DNA from: Mycobacterium gastri
GTDB taxonomy: Bacteria > Actinomycetota > Actinomycetes > Mycobacteriales > Mycobacteriaceae
Direction of reading: 5' to 3'
Assembly: GCF_002102175.1 (NCBI RefSeq)
Contig: NZ_LQOX01000106.1
Span: forward strand, 1 to 64,000
Length of the DNA stretch: 64,000 nt
Shown: one piece after another, positions 16,569-24,685 of the stretch
Layout of the letters: every line of letters starts with the position of its first letter
Numbering within the stretch: position 1 is the first letter of the stretch
Made by a program: the position numbers and the translations under genes
The notes under the pieces: model-generated
What the model was told of the DNA's origin: nothing
What the model saw: the letters and a program-made list of their open reading frames with translations, nothing else
Databases searched by the model: none

Positions 16569-19500
16569 ATGCTGGTCCTGCACGGGTTCTGGTCCACCTC
16601 GAACGGTCTGTGTTTGTGGGCGGAGGATTCCGATCTCACGGTGAAGAGCCCGAGCCAGGCGTTACGCTCCGCCCGTCCACATCCGTTCGCCGCGCCCGCC
16701 GACGTGATCGCGGGCATTCATGCCGGCAAGCCGGGTACCGCAGTTCTGTTGCTGCCGTCGCTGCGGATGGCGCCGCTGGACTCGCCGGAGCTGTTTCGGC
16801 TGACGCCTCGGCCGACGCCACGAACGGAACCGGTTCTGCTGCCGTGGACAGTTCCGGTGGTGTGCATCGATGCCGCGTCGGCGATCACCGCCCTCAACGA
16901 GCCCGCCGCCTATGTGCGGTACGGCGCGTCCGTGGCTTACCTGGCCGACCTCGCGGCGTTCGCGCGGGAGTTGGTCGGGCGCGGTCGAATCCTGCCCGCG
17001 TGCGCGTCCGACGAGCATGGGCCCGTTGCGTTGTGGCGTCCCGTGCTGCGGGGCCCAGACATTGTGGCGATGAATTCGCTGATCGCCGCGACGCCGCCGG
17101 TGTGCCGGGCTCAGCCGGGCGCACACGACGCGCACGCGCTCGCCACGTCGGCGTTGCACGCCTTGGTGAACGCTGCGGTGCGCGCGGCGTTGCCGGCGGG
17201 CATCGATCTGCTGCCGCCGCGACGTGGCTCCAAACGCATGTCGGCCACAGAGGCGTGGTTGACGGCGTTGACCGCACCGGACGGCCGGTTCGAGGCGGAT
17301 CCCGGCGCGGTCAACTCGCTGGTCGAGGCGCTGGCCCCGTGGGACGAGATCGGGATGGATACGGCCGGCCTGGCCAGGGCGACGTTTCGGCTCACGGAGA
17401 ACGAGACGGATCCCGAAGCTGAGGAGGCACCGGGCTGGCAGTTGGAGTTCCTGCTGCAATCCATGGCGGACCCCAGCCTGCTCGTTCCCGCCGAGCAGGC
17501 CTGGCGCGACGACGGCAGCCTGCGCCGGTGGCTGGACCGGCCGCAGGAACTGCTGCTGGCCGAGCTCGGTCGCGCCGCCCGGATCTACCCTGAGCTTGCC
17601 ACTGCGCTGCGTACGGCTTGCCCGTCGAAGCTGTGCTTGGACACCGAAGGCGCCCACCACTTCCTGTCCAATGCGGCTCCGCTGCTCGACGAGGCGGGGT
17701 TCGGTGTTCTGTTGCCGTCCTGGTGGGACCGCCGCCGCAAGCTTGGGCTCGCCCTGTCGGCGTACACCCCGGTCGAGGGTGTGGTCAGCAAGAAGAGCAG
17801 GTTCGGTAGGGATCAGCTGGTCGAGTTCCGCTGGGAGCTCGCGGTCGGTGACGACGCCCTCACCGAGGACGAGATCGCCGCACTCGCCGAGACCAAAGCC
17901 CCGCTGATCCGGCTGCGTGGTCAGTGGGTGGTGGTGGATCCCGAGCAACTTCGGCGGGGGCTGGAGTTCCTGGCGCGCGAAGCCACGGGGCAGGCGACCG
18001 CGGCCGACATTCTCGCGCTGGCAGCCCGCCACCCCGACGACGCCGCCACTCCGTTGGAACTCACCACGGTGCGGGCCGACGGGTGGCTTGGCGACCTACT
18101 CAGCGGCGCCGCGGCCGAATCCCTAAAACCAGTCGAGCCCCCGCCCGGGTTCACCGCGAAACTACGCCCGTACCAGCAGCGTGGGCTGTCCTGGCTGGCG
18201 TTCCTGTCCTCGCTCGGGCTGGGCAGCTGCCTGGCCGACGACATGGGACTGGGCAAGACCGTGCAGTTGCTGGCCATGGAATCGCTTCAGCGCCACCAGG
18301 ATCCGAACATCGGACCCACCCTGCTGCTCTGCCCGATGTCGCTGGTCGGCAACTGGCAGCGGGAGGCGGCCAGGTTCGCCCCCGACCTGCGGGTCTACGC
18401 ACACCACGGCGGCGCCCGGCTGCGCGGCGACGCGCTACGCGAGCACCTCGCGGACACCGACCTGATGGTTACCACCTATGCCACAGCCAACCGCGACATC
18501 GACGAACTCTCCGGACACGAGTGGAACCGGGTGGTGCTAGACGAGGCGCAGGCGGTGAAAAACAGCTTGTCCCAAGGGGCTAAGGCGGTGCGGCGGCTGG
18601 AGGCGGGGCACCGGGTGGCACTAACGGGCACCCCGGTGGAGAACCGGCTCGCCGAGCTGTGGTCCATCATGGACTTTCTCAACCCCGGATTGCTCGGCTC
18701 GTCCGAGCTGTTCCGGACGCGGTATGCGATCCCGGTCGAACGGCACGGCCAGACCGAGCCGGCAGAGCGGCTGCGTGCGATCACCCGCCCCTACATCCTT
18801 CGCCGACTCAAGACCGATCCCACCATCATCGATGACCTGCCCGAGAAGATCGAGATCAAGCAATATTGCCGGCTCACCACCGAACAGGCCTCGCTGTATC
18901 AGTCGATCGTGGACGACATGCTGGAAAAGATCGAGAACACCAAGGGAATCGAGCGGCGCGGCAACGTGCTCGCGGCGATGGCGAAGCTCAAGCAGGTTTG
19001 CAACCATCCAGCGCAACTGCTGCACGATCGATCGGCGGTCGGCGCGCGGTCCGGGAAGGTCATAAGGCTCGAGGAGATCGTGGAGGAGATTCTCGCCGAG
19101 GGGGATCGGGTGTTGTGCTTCACTCAGTTCACCGAATTCGCGGAAATGCTGGTGCCGCACCTGGCCACGCGCTTCGGTCAGGACGTGCTGTATCTGCACG
19201 GCGGCACGCCGAAGAAACGCCGCGACGAGATCGTGACGCGCTTCCAGTCCGGTGACGGTCCATCAATCTTCTTGCTGTCGTTGAAGGCCGGCGGCACCGG
19301 GCTGAACCTCACCGCGGCCAATCATGTTGTGCACCTGGACCGGTGGTGGAATCCCGCGGTAGAGAACCAGGCGACCGACCGCGCCTTTCGGATCGGGCAG
19401 CGGCGCACCGTGCAAGTGCGCAAGTTCATCTGTACGGGCACCCTCGAGGAGAAGATCGACGACATGATCGAAGAGAAGAAGGCGCTGGCCGATCTTGTGG

Positions 19501-19589
19501 TCAGCGACGGCGAGGGATGGCTGACCGAACTGTCCACCGGCGATCTGCGCAAGGTGTTCGCGCTGTCCGAGGGAGCCGTCGGTGAGTAA
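16569..19589 (+). CDS. helZ: SNF2-family DEAD/DEAH helicase (HelZ-like)
   Basis: 1006 residues, like M. tuberculosis Rv2101 (HelZ) in length and motifs. The first 530 residues are a family-specific N-terminal region with no clear motif. The SNF2 ATPase then starts with YQQRGLSWLAFLSSLGLGSC, followed by Walker A DDMGLGKTVQL, the Walker B box VVLDEAQAVKN and LTGTPVENRL. The helicase C-terminal lobe has FTQFTEFAEML, SLKAGGTGLNLTAANHVVHL and DRAFRIGQRRTVQV. SNF2 enzymes translocate on double-stranded DNA and remodel protein-DNA complexes. It overlaps the next gene by 8 bases, so the two are almost certainly co-translated. In M. tuberculosis this pair sits elsewhere in the genome, supporting mobility. 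Confidence 0.9.
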   Translation: MLVLHGFWSTSNGLCLWAEDSDLTVKSPSQALRSARPHPFAAPADVIAGIHAGKPGTAVLLLPSLRMAPLDSPELFRLTPRPTPRTEPVLLPWTVPVVCIDAASAITALNEPAAYVRYGASVAYLADLAAFARELVGRGRILPACASDEHGPVALWRPVLRGPDIVAMNSLIAATPPVCRAQPGAHDAHALATSALHALVNAAVRAALPAGIDLLPPRRGSKRMSATEAWLTALTAPDGRFEADPGAVNSLVEALAPWDEIGMDTAGLARATFRLTENETDPEAEEAPGWQLEFLLQSMADPSLLVPAEQAWRDDGSLRRWLDRPQELLLAELGRAARIYPELATALRTACPSKLCLDTEGAHHFLSNAAPLLDEAGFGVLLPSWWDRRRKLGLALSAYTPVEGVVSKKSRFGRDQLVEFRWELAVGDDALTEDEIAALAETKAPLIRLRGQWVVVDPEQLRRGLEFLAREATGQATAADILALAARHPDDAATPLELTTVRADGWLGDLLSGAAAESLKPVEPPPGFTAKLRPYQQRGLSWLAFLSSLGLGSCLADDMGLGKTVQLLAMESLQRHQDPNIGPTLLLCPMSLVGNWQREAARFAPDLRVYAHHGGARLRGDALREHLADTDLMVTTYATANRDIDELSGHEWNRVVLDEAQAVKNSLSQGAKAVRRLEAGHRVALTGTPVENRLAELWSIMDFLNPGLLGSSELFRTRYAIPVERHGQTEPAERLRAITRPYILRRLKTDPTIIDDLPEKIEIKQYCRLTTEQASLYQSIVDDMLEKIENTKGIERRGNVLAAMAKLKQVCNHPAQLLHDRSAVGARSGKVIRLEEIVEEILAEGDRVLCFTQFTEFAEMLVPHLATRFGQDVLYLHGGTPKKRRDEIVTRFQSGDGPSIFLLSLKAGGTGLNLTAANHVVHLDRWWNPAVENQATDRAFRIGQRRTVQVRKFICTGTLEEKIDDMIEEKKALADLVVSDGEGWLTELSTGDLRKVFALSEGAVGE

Positions 19590-20409
19590 CTGGTTCCCGC
19601 CGCCATCGCGCCCACGCCCCGTCGAGGGCGGACTGAAGGCAAGGAGCACGCGCGGCGCGATCGCCCAGACGTGGTGGTCCGAGCGGTTCGTCGAGGTGCT
19701 GGAAGACATCGGGATCGGCAGCCGACTGCAACGCGGCCGAAGCTACGCCCGAAAGGGACAAGTGATCTCGCTGGACGTGGGCCCGGGCTCAGTCACCGCG
19801 CAGGTACAGGGCAGCAGGACGCGCCCATACCGGGTTCGGATCGGGATCGCCGCGTTCGACAAGACGGAGTGGGCACAGGCCGAACGCGCCCTGGCCACTA
19901 ACGCCTGGTACACGGCAACGTTGCTCGCCGGTGAAATGCCCGAGGACATCGAGGATGTCTTTGGCACGCTTGGGCTTTCGCTGTTCCCGACGACCGCGCG
20001 GGAACTGTCACTCGATTGCTCCTGCCCGGACCATGCAGTGCCGTGCAAGCACCTGGCCGCCACGTTCTATCTGCTCGCCGAGTCCTTCGACGAGGACCCG
20101 TTCGCCATCCTTGCCTGGCGCGGGCGCGAGCGCGTGGACCTGCTGGACAACCTGCAGGCGGCCCGATCGGGCGCCCCAGCCGCCGACGGGGCCGAGCTGC
20201 CGGGCCGACCGCTCGCCGAGTGCCTCGACTCCTACTTCGTCAGACAGGCCGACACGAGCACGCCGAGCCCGCCGGTGACCTCGTCCACGACCCTGCTCGA
20301 TCAGCTTCCCGATGTCTCTATCGCGGTGCGCGATCGGCCGCTGGTTGAGCTACTGCGGCCGGCCTATCTCGCATTTGGGTGCGGCGATCTGAGCGAGCGC
20401 AGCGACTGA
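19582..20409 (+). CDS. SWIM zinc-finger protein, partner of the SNF2 helicase
   Basis: 275 residues from a GTG at 19582 inside the end of helZ (GTCGGTGAGTAA), an 8-base overlap. The centre carries the SWIM motif LDCSCPDHAVPCKHLAATFY (C-x-C-xn-C-x-H) near residue 150. SWIM domains bind zinc and are found with SNF2 ATPases and in DNA-binding proteins. The N-terminus (NWFPPPSRPRPVEGGLKA) and position match M. tuberculosis Rv2102. A joint role with the helicase in DNA transactions, repair or defence is inference. Confidence 0.85.
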   Translation: MSNWFPPPSRPRPVEGGLKARSTRGAIAQTWWSERFVEVLEDIGIGSRLQRGRSYARKGQVISLDVGPGSVTAQVQGSRTRPYRVRIGIAAFDKTEWAQAERALATNAWYTATLLAGEMPEDIEDVFGTLGLSLFPTTARELSLDCSCPDHAVPCKHLAATFYLLAESFDEDPFAILAWRGRERVDLLDNLQAARSGAPAADGAELPGRPLAECLDSYFVRQADTSTPSPPVTSSTTLLDQLPDVSIAVRDRPLVELLRPAYLAFGCGDLSERSD

Positions 20410-20540
20410 AACGGGAGGAACGCACTCGTTTTCTTCTGGCGCCGCGTCGCCCGTGCGCGGCGCACAGAAATCAGGGCAAGGGCGGCGACCACTTCGCGGA
20501 TCAGTACGAAGAACACGATGAACGCCCAGACCTGACTCAA
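20364..20540 (-). CDS. Possible 58-aa single-pass membrane peptide
   Basis: From a TTG at 20540 the minus strand reads a peptide with one strong hydrophobic helix (VWAFIVFFVLIREVVAALAL) followed by a basic tail (VRRARATRRQKK). It overlaps the end of the SWIM gene on the opposite strand. There is no clear ribosome-binding site and no recognised family. It is the only protein-like signal in the 300-base gap 20410-20708. Confidence 0.22.
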   Translation of the reverse strand: MSQVWAFIVFFVLIREVVAALALISVRRARATRRQKKTSAFLPFQSLRSLRSPHPNAR

Positions 20541-20708
20541 CGTTTCTGGTCCCCACGCGGCTGTGCCGCACGTCGCGTGCGATGCGGTTCCTCCGAAGGA
20601 CCTTCCGCCAGCCGAGCGGAAGATCGAGCTGCGGCGGATTTTGGCGGATTAATGCAATCGCCAGCGATGGCCAGCCCCCACCAAATAGTCGCTGAACTGC
20701 GCGAATCC

Positions 20709-20753
20709 TGGTGGTCCCGGCTGGGATCGAACCAGCGACCTTCCGCGTGTGAA
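20709..20753 (-). repeat. Right attachment site within tRNA-Val(CAC)
   Basis: The second copy of the 45-bp repeat, identical to 14191-14235. It covers the CCA, discriminator, acceptor 3' strand, T-arm, variable loop and the 3' side of the anticodon arm of the minus-strand tRNA. Identity ends in the anticodon loop, as typical for tRNA att cores. Confidence 0.9.
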
Positions 20754-20783
20754 GCGGACGCTCTCCCACTGAGCCACGGGACC
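20709..20783 (-). tRNA. tRNA-Val (anticodon CAC)
   Basis: The minus strand folds as a canonical tRNA: acceptor GGTCCCG pairs with CGGGACC, D-arm GGCTCAGTGGGAGAGC, anticodon arm TCCGC-TTCACAC-GCGGA with anticodon CAC, T-arm GCTGG-TTCGATC-CCAGC, discriminator A and an encoded CCA. It is intact despite being the integration site of the island. Confidence 0.95.
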
Positions 20784-20954
20784 GGCGCCGAGAGGCGAAC
20801 GACGTCGAAGACTAGCACGATCGGTGCCCGCACCGAACGTGCTACCTCGGCCGGTGATAGCCAAAGTGCCCCAAAGAACCTGGAGATTTGTGTGCGCCGG
20901 GTCACGTGGACTATCGTCGTGCTTCGCACCGGGCGACGATCTCGTCCGTTGCGC

Positions 20955-21027
20955 GCGGATGTAGCGCAGTTGGTAGCGCATCACCTTGCCAAGGTGAGGG
21001 TCGCGGGTTCGAATCCCGTCATCCGCT
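20955..21027 (+). tRNA. tRNA-Gly (anticodon GCC)
   Basis: Acceptor GCGGATG pairs with CATCCGC; D-arm GCGCAGTTGGTAGCGC; anticodon loop TTGCCAA gives GCC; T-arm GCGGG-TTCGAAT-CCCGT; discriminator T. CCA is not encoded. It is the first of three plus-strand tRNAs divergent from tRNA-Val(CAC). Confidence 0.96.
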
Positions 21028-21056
21028 CGAAGGTGCAAGTGGCATCAATCCCCCGC

Positions 21057-21130
21057 GGTGGAGTGGCCGAGTGGTGAGGCAACGGCCTGCAAAGCCGTGC
21101 ACACGGGTTCGATTCCCGTCTCCACCTCCA
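21057..21130 (+). tRNA. tRNA-Cys (anticodon GCA)
   Basis: Acceptor GGTGGAG pairs with CTCCACC; anticodon loop CTGCAAA gives GCA; T-arm ACGGG-TTCGATT-CCCGT; discriminator T; encoded CCA at 21128-21130. It lies 29 bases after tRNA-Gly, probably on one transcript. Confidence 0.95.
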
Positions 21131-21144
21131 GACTGCAATCCCCA

Positions 21145-21219
21145 GCGCGATTAGCTCAGCGGGAGAGCGCTTCCCTGACACGGAAGAGGTCACTGGTTCA
21201 ATCCCAGTATCGCGCACCA
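21145..21219 (+). tRNA. tRNA-Val (anticodon GAC)
   Basis: Acceptor GCGCGAT pairs with ATCGCGC; D-arm GCTCAGCGGGAGAGC; anticodon arm CTTCC-CTGACAC-GGAAG gives GAC; T-arm ACTGG-TTCAATC-CCAGT; discriminator A and encoded CCA. It is the last gene of the Gly-Cys-Val cluster. Confidence 0.96.
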
Positions 21220-21243
21220 GCGTTTATGCAGGTCAAGGGGCGT

Positions 21244-22884
21244 TTATGAGCCCGACACGTCGAGCCGGCACGCACATGACGCACGAATCGGCACGTCGGC
21301 ACGCGCAACAGCCAGCCGAAGCTGCTGGCTGATGAGTGCGGCTTCGGCGGTACGGCCGAGCCGCCGCAGGCATTCGTGGTACCCGTGCAGGCTCCAGACG
21401 TTTCCGGGATGCTGGCAGGGCCTGGCCAACGAGGGGTCCAGACCGAGGTCGGCGGCATAGACGGCCGCCGCTTCTTCGACGTGTCCTTGTTCGAGCAGCA
21501 GCGCGCCATACGCATGGCGAGTGGGCTGCATCCAGCCCCACGGCTCGTCGTAGGGCAGCGTGTCGTCCAACTCGACGGCGCGTCTCAGATGACCGAACGC
21601 CTCATCGAAGCGCTCTTCGCGGTAGGCGATTTCACCGTCGAGCATGGCCGCGGCCACGGCCAGGATGTCGCGACTGGTGTTGTTGAACAGGTAGCGCGAG
21701 CCCGCTATCCGGTCGTAGGCCTTGATGAACGCGCTGCGCTCGGCATCTGCTTGCACCAGTTGACCGGTGGCTGCCAGCGCGACTCCGCGTCCGTAGTGAA
21801 TCGTCGCCGTCGTGGTGCAGTACAGGTCCTGGTCCTCCGGCAGCGGCTGCGCGATCAACTCGTCCCATCTGCCGAACCGCACCAACACGTGTGTCCGCAG
21901 CGCCACGAACGCTTCGAGCCAGTCGGCCATCGGCGGGGATTCGATCGACAGCAGCTCGGCCGTCAGCTGACCGGCGAGCTCGTCGGCGGCCTGCAACGCC
22001 ATCTGCAGCCGCCCTTCCAACATCGCCGAATAGACGATGAAGTGCAGATCGTGCGCACGGTACAGCGAGTAGAAGTTCAGCGGGCCCTCGCGGCTCACAA
22101 AACGCCGGTCTGCTTGTACCGCAGCAAGATTGGCCGTCACCGAGCTGCGATAGTCACCGCACAGCACGTCGATGTGGCTGGGCATGTGCTGCAGATGCCC
22201 GGCGTCAGGCACCAGGCCGCGCAACAAATCCGCCGCCGGTAGGGCGTCCTCCGGAGTCGCCGACATCTCCATGGTGTGCAGGTACAGATGCAGGATCCCC
22301 GGGTGTTCGCGACCGGCCGGGGTGGCCAGCGCCGCCTCGAGGATCAGCTTGGCCTCCAGCACCCGTGAACCTGCCGCAGGCTCGCCGGTCGCGGTGTCCC
22401 ACAGGGCCCACGCAGTGACGTTGACCAGCGCGTCGGCGGCCAGCGCTTGCACGTCGACGTCGTCGGGGTAAGCGGCGGCCAGCGAAGTCATCGCGTCGGC
22501 ATAGGCGATGACGCCCGCATCCAGGTCGCCGGTGGGAAACCGGGTACGCAGCGCGGCGATCAAGCCTTGCTCCACCGGACTGGCCCGGCCGCGCTTGGCC
22601 AGCTGAAGCTCCGCACGCGCGCGGGCTAGCGACCCGCTCAGGTCGACCGGGTCGAACGCCTCCCACACCTTGTTGTAGTTGGGTCCGACGGCATAAGCGA
22701 TTCCCCACCGCGCGATGGCCAGCTCCGGGTCGAGTTCCAGGGCTCGCTCGAAGCAGCGCACAGCCTCTTCGTGGTTGAACGCATACGCCCACACCAACCC
22801 ACGGTCGAACCAGAGCTGTGCTTCCGCGCAACTGGTCTCGATTGGCCGGTGATAGGAGCCGAGGTCGAAATACTCGGCAGTCAT
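21244..22884 (-). CDS. Tetratricopeptide-repeat protein
   Basis: 546 residues. The start (MTAEYFDLGSYHRPIETSCA) leads into TPR-like helices: AQLWFDRGLVWAYAFNHEEA followed by VRCFERALELDPELAIARWG is a clear TPR unit. More helical repeats follow to the end, for example EEAAAVYAADLGLDPSLARP. There is no signal peptide, so it is probably cytosolic. It resembles a widespread family of TPR proteins annotated only as hypothetical. It converges with the tRNA cluster and ends 25 bases from the last tRNA. Confidence 0.8.
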   Translation of the reverse strand: MTAEYFDLGSYHRPIETSCAEAQLWFDRGLVWAYAFNHEEAVRCFERALELDPELAIARWGIAYAVGPNYNKVWEAFDPVDLSGSLARARAELQLAKRGRASPVEQGLIAALRTRFPTGDLDAGVIAYADAMTSLAAAYPDDVDVQALAADALVNVTAWALWDTATGEPAAGSRVLEAKLILEAALATPAGREHPGILHLYLHTMEMSATPEDALPAADLLRGLVPDAGHLQHMPSHIDVLCGDYRSSVTANLAAVQADRRFVSREGPLNFYSLYRAHDLHFIVYSAMLEGRLQMALQAADELAGQLTAELLSIESPPMADWLEAFVALRTHVLVRFGRWDELIAQPLPEDQDLYCTTTATIHYGRGVALAATGQLVQADAERSAFIKAYDRIAGSRYLFNNTSRDILAVAAAMLDGEIAYREERFDEAFGHLRRAVELDDTLPYDEPWGWMQPTRHAYGALLLEQGHVEEAAAVYAADLGLDPSLARPCQHPGNVWSLHGYHECLRRLGRTAEAALISQQLRLAVARADVPIRASCACRLDVSGS

Positions 22885-23040
22885 TCCCGCACCCTAGCGC
22901 GCCCCCAAGGCCGAAGCAGCTTTCGTCGAACGTGTATCTGGCGACGACGCAGCGGCGTGTCGCGGCGTCAGATGCACACTCGGTAGTCCCGCAGCGCCGG
23001 AAAGGGTTCCATCACCCTGGCAAGCGACAGTCGCAGACGT

Positions 23041-23370
23041 TCAGCCGCCGCTGTCGGGTTTGCTGCCACCGGGCAGTTGGTCGGGACAGTAGACTCCCGC
23101 CGCGATCGCGGTGAATCTGGCAGCGTTGGGCCGCGTCAGCTTCGGGCTGAGGTCTTGAAGGTATGTGACGACCTCGATCGCCGACTTACCCTCCTTAGCC
23201 ATATCGCACACCTTCTTGCCGGTGGCGATCGTGGCGCCGGCGTTCTGATAGGTGATGTCAGCAGCTCCCAGTGCGACCAGGAATGCTTGATCTTGTTTGT
23301 CATCGGCGCGCGCAGGTGCTGCCAAGCCGATGACGGCGGCAACGCCGGCCAGCACCAGTAGGAGTCTCAT
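23041..23370 (-). CDS. Small secreted DUF732 protein
   Basis: 109 residues from ATG 23370 (the frame stays open upstream to 24084 but only this start gives a signal peptide). Residues 1-22 (MRLLLVLAGVAAVIGLAAPA) form a Sec signal with an ARA|DD cleavage site. The mature part has two cysteines (KKVCDMAKEG and GVYCPDQLPG), the DUF732 pattern suggesting one disulfide. The family is common in mycobacteria and of unknown function. Confidence 0.85.
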   Translation of the reverse strand: MRLLLVLAGVAAVIGLAAPARADDKQDQAFLVALGAADITYQNAGATIATGKKVCDMAKEGKSAIEVVTYLQDLSPKLTRPNAARFTAIAAGVYCPDQLPGGSKPDSGG

Positions 23371-23586
23371 GACCTCCGGATTGTCCCAAAGCCACCGAGA
23401 GCATGCACGTCGCGCGGCGAACGGCAGGTGAACTTTGCATGATTTCGCGGGCCCAGACCTCGTGTCGCATCCCGCTGGCCGGTGCCAGCAGGCCCGGCAA
23501 GGCCAGCGACGGGCGACCCCTCCCCTACCCGTTACGGCATGTGCGATCATGCGAAGGTCCCCGAACAGGGAGCCGAGGAGGCACCG

Positions 23587-24105
23587 ATGCAGCGCTGGCT
23601 GGTCATCCTTTCCACCTTCCTCATCGCCGCAGCGGGTGTTCTGGCGCCGGCCGCTCCCCGCGCGTGGGCCGGCGACGCACCCATCGGCCACATCGGTGAC
23701 ACGCTGCGGGTGGACACCGGCACCTATGTCGCCGACGTGACCGTCAGCAGCGTGGAACCCGTCGACCCACCGCCCGGCTTCGGCTACACGCGCAGCGGCG
23801 TCCCGGTGAAGAGCTTCCCCGGCAGCTCGGTCAACCGAGCCGACGTGACGGTCCGCGCGGTCCGGGTGCCCAATTCCTACATCATGGCCACCAACTTCAG
23901 CTTCGACGGCGTCACGCCGTTCGCCGACGCGTACAAGCCGCGGCCCTGCGACGCGCCCGATTGGCTGGACGCCGCGCTGGGCAACGCCCCGCAGGGTGCG
24001 ATCGTCCGCGGCGGAGTCTATTGGGATGCCTACCGTGACCCGGTCTCCGTTGTCGTCCTGCTGGACAGAAAAACCGGCCAGCACCTCGCCCAGTGGAACC
24101 TGTGA
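23587..24105 (+). CDS. Exported protein, Rv2668-like
   Basis: 172 residues from ATG 23587; GAGGAG 8 to 13 bases upstream is a good ribosome-binding site, which decides against the upstream in-frame ATG. An N-terminal signal (MQRWLVILSTFLIAAAGVLA) ends at APRAWAG. The mature domain (IGHIGDTLRVDTGTYVADVT) suggests an Ig-like beta fold of the type seen in MPT63-like or DUF4352 secreted proteins. Its function is unknown. By position and length it matches M. tuberculosis Rv2668. It is divergent from the DUF732 gene with a 216-base gap. Confidence 0.8.
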   Translation: MQRWLVILSTFLIAAAGVLAPAAPRAWAGDAPIGHIGDTLRVDTGTYVADVTVSSVEPVDPPPGFGYTRSGVPVKSFPGSSVNRADVTVRAVRVPNSYIMATNFSFDGVTPFADAYKPRPCDAPDWLDAALGNAPQGAIVRGGVYWDAYRDPVSVVVLLDRKTGQHLAQWNL

Positions 24106-24685
24106 CCTGAGCGTTCACATCACCACGACGGATTCCGCTGACGCGGCCGAGTTGGCCGCCGTTGCCGCACAGACCTTTCCGCTGGCCTGTCCGCCGTCGG
24201 TGGCCCCGGAGCACATCGCGTCCTTCATCGACGCAAACCTGTCGGCGACCCGGTTCGCCGAGTATCTGACCGATCCGGGACGTGCCATTCTGGCCGCCCG
24301 CGACCGATGCCGAATTGTCGGTTACGCCATGCTCGTTCGCGGTATCGACAGTGATGACTGCGCCGAGTTGTCAAAGCTCTACGTAATAGCCGACTTTCAC
24401 GGCAAGGGCGTGTCCTCGTCGTTGATGAATGCCGCGCTGTCGACGGCCGCCGCGTGGGGCGTTCACCGGGTGTGGCTGGGCGTGAACCGGAAAAATGTTC
24501 GCGCCCAACGCTTTTACCTCAAGAATGGCTTTATGGTCAGCGGCGCCAGGATGTTTCAGCTGGGCAATCACCAGGAGCACGACTACGTCATGACCCGGCC
24601 CGTCACCGGGCAGTCAGCGCCAACAGGCGTGACGTGGCCCGCAGATACTTCTTTCGGTAGCCACCAGCCAGCATCTCCTCGCTGA
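24026..24685 (+). CDS. GNAT family N-acetyltransferase
   Basis: The acetyltransferase domain runs from about 24117 (SVHITTTDSADAAELAAVAA) to EHDYVMTRPV; motif A is KLYVIADFHGKGVSSSLMNA with the HGKGVS acetyl-CoA loop. It is Rv2669-like. The start is uncertain: no ATG or GTG lies at the domain edge, so either the ATG at 24026, a TTG at about 24050 or a CTG after the upstream stop is used. All but the last overlap the upstream gene. The frame also runs about 26 residues past the usual family end and overlaps the convergent ZapE gene by 83 bases. Confidence 0.75.
   Translation: MPTVTRSPLSSCWTEKPASTSPSGTCDLSVHITTTDSADAAELAAVAAQTFPLACPPSVAPEHIASFIDANLSATRFAEYLTDPGRAILAARDRCRIVGYAMLVRGIDSDDCAELSKLYVIADFHGKGVSSSLMNAALSTAAAWGVHRVWLGVNRKNVRAQRFYLKNGFMVSGARMFQLGNHQEHDYVMTRPVTGQSAPTGVTWPADTSFGSHQPASPR

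Larger units (their letters stand above)
14191..20753. mobile_element. tRNA-Val-bounded genomic island (probable integrative element remnant)
   Basis: An exact 45-bp direct repeat marks both ends. The right copy is the 3' part of an intact tRNA-Val(CAC) gene, from the CCA end into the anticodon loop; the left copy stands alone. This is the signature of tyrosine-integrase insertion into a tRNA 3' end. Cargo: DUF4143 ATPase, two small ORFs, a SNF2 helicase and a SWIM protein. No integrase, excisionase or phage structural gene is visible, so mobility was probably lost. To my knowledge prophage phiRv2 of M. tuberculosis also uses a tRNA-Val gene in this neighbourhood, which would make this the same attachment site with a different occupant. 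Confidence 0.75.

Noticed and set aside
20350..21217. Several frames across the tRNA genes with HTRKVAGSIPAG or SRLGSNQRPSACE-like sequence
   Set aside because: These are translations of tRNA genes, a common artefact; the tRNA structures are clear on these bases.
23041..24084. 347-aa version of the DUF732 gene
   Set aside because: The extra N-terminal part is antisense to the Rv2668-like gene; only ATG 23370 yields a signal peptide.
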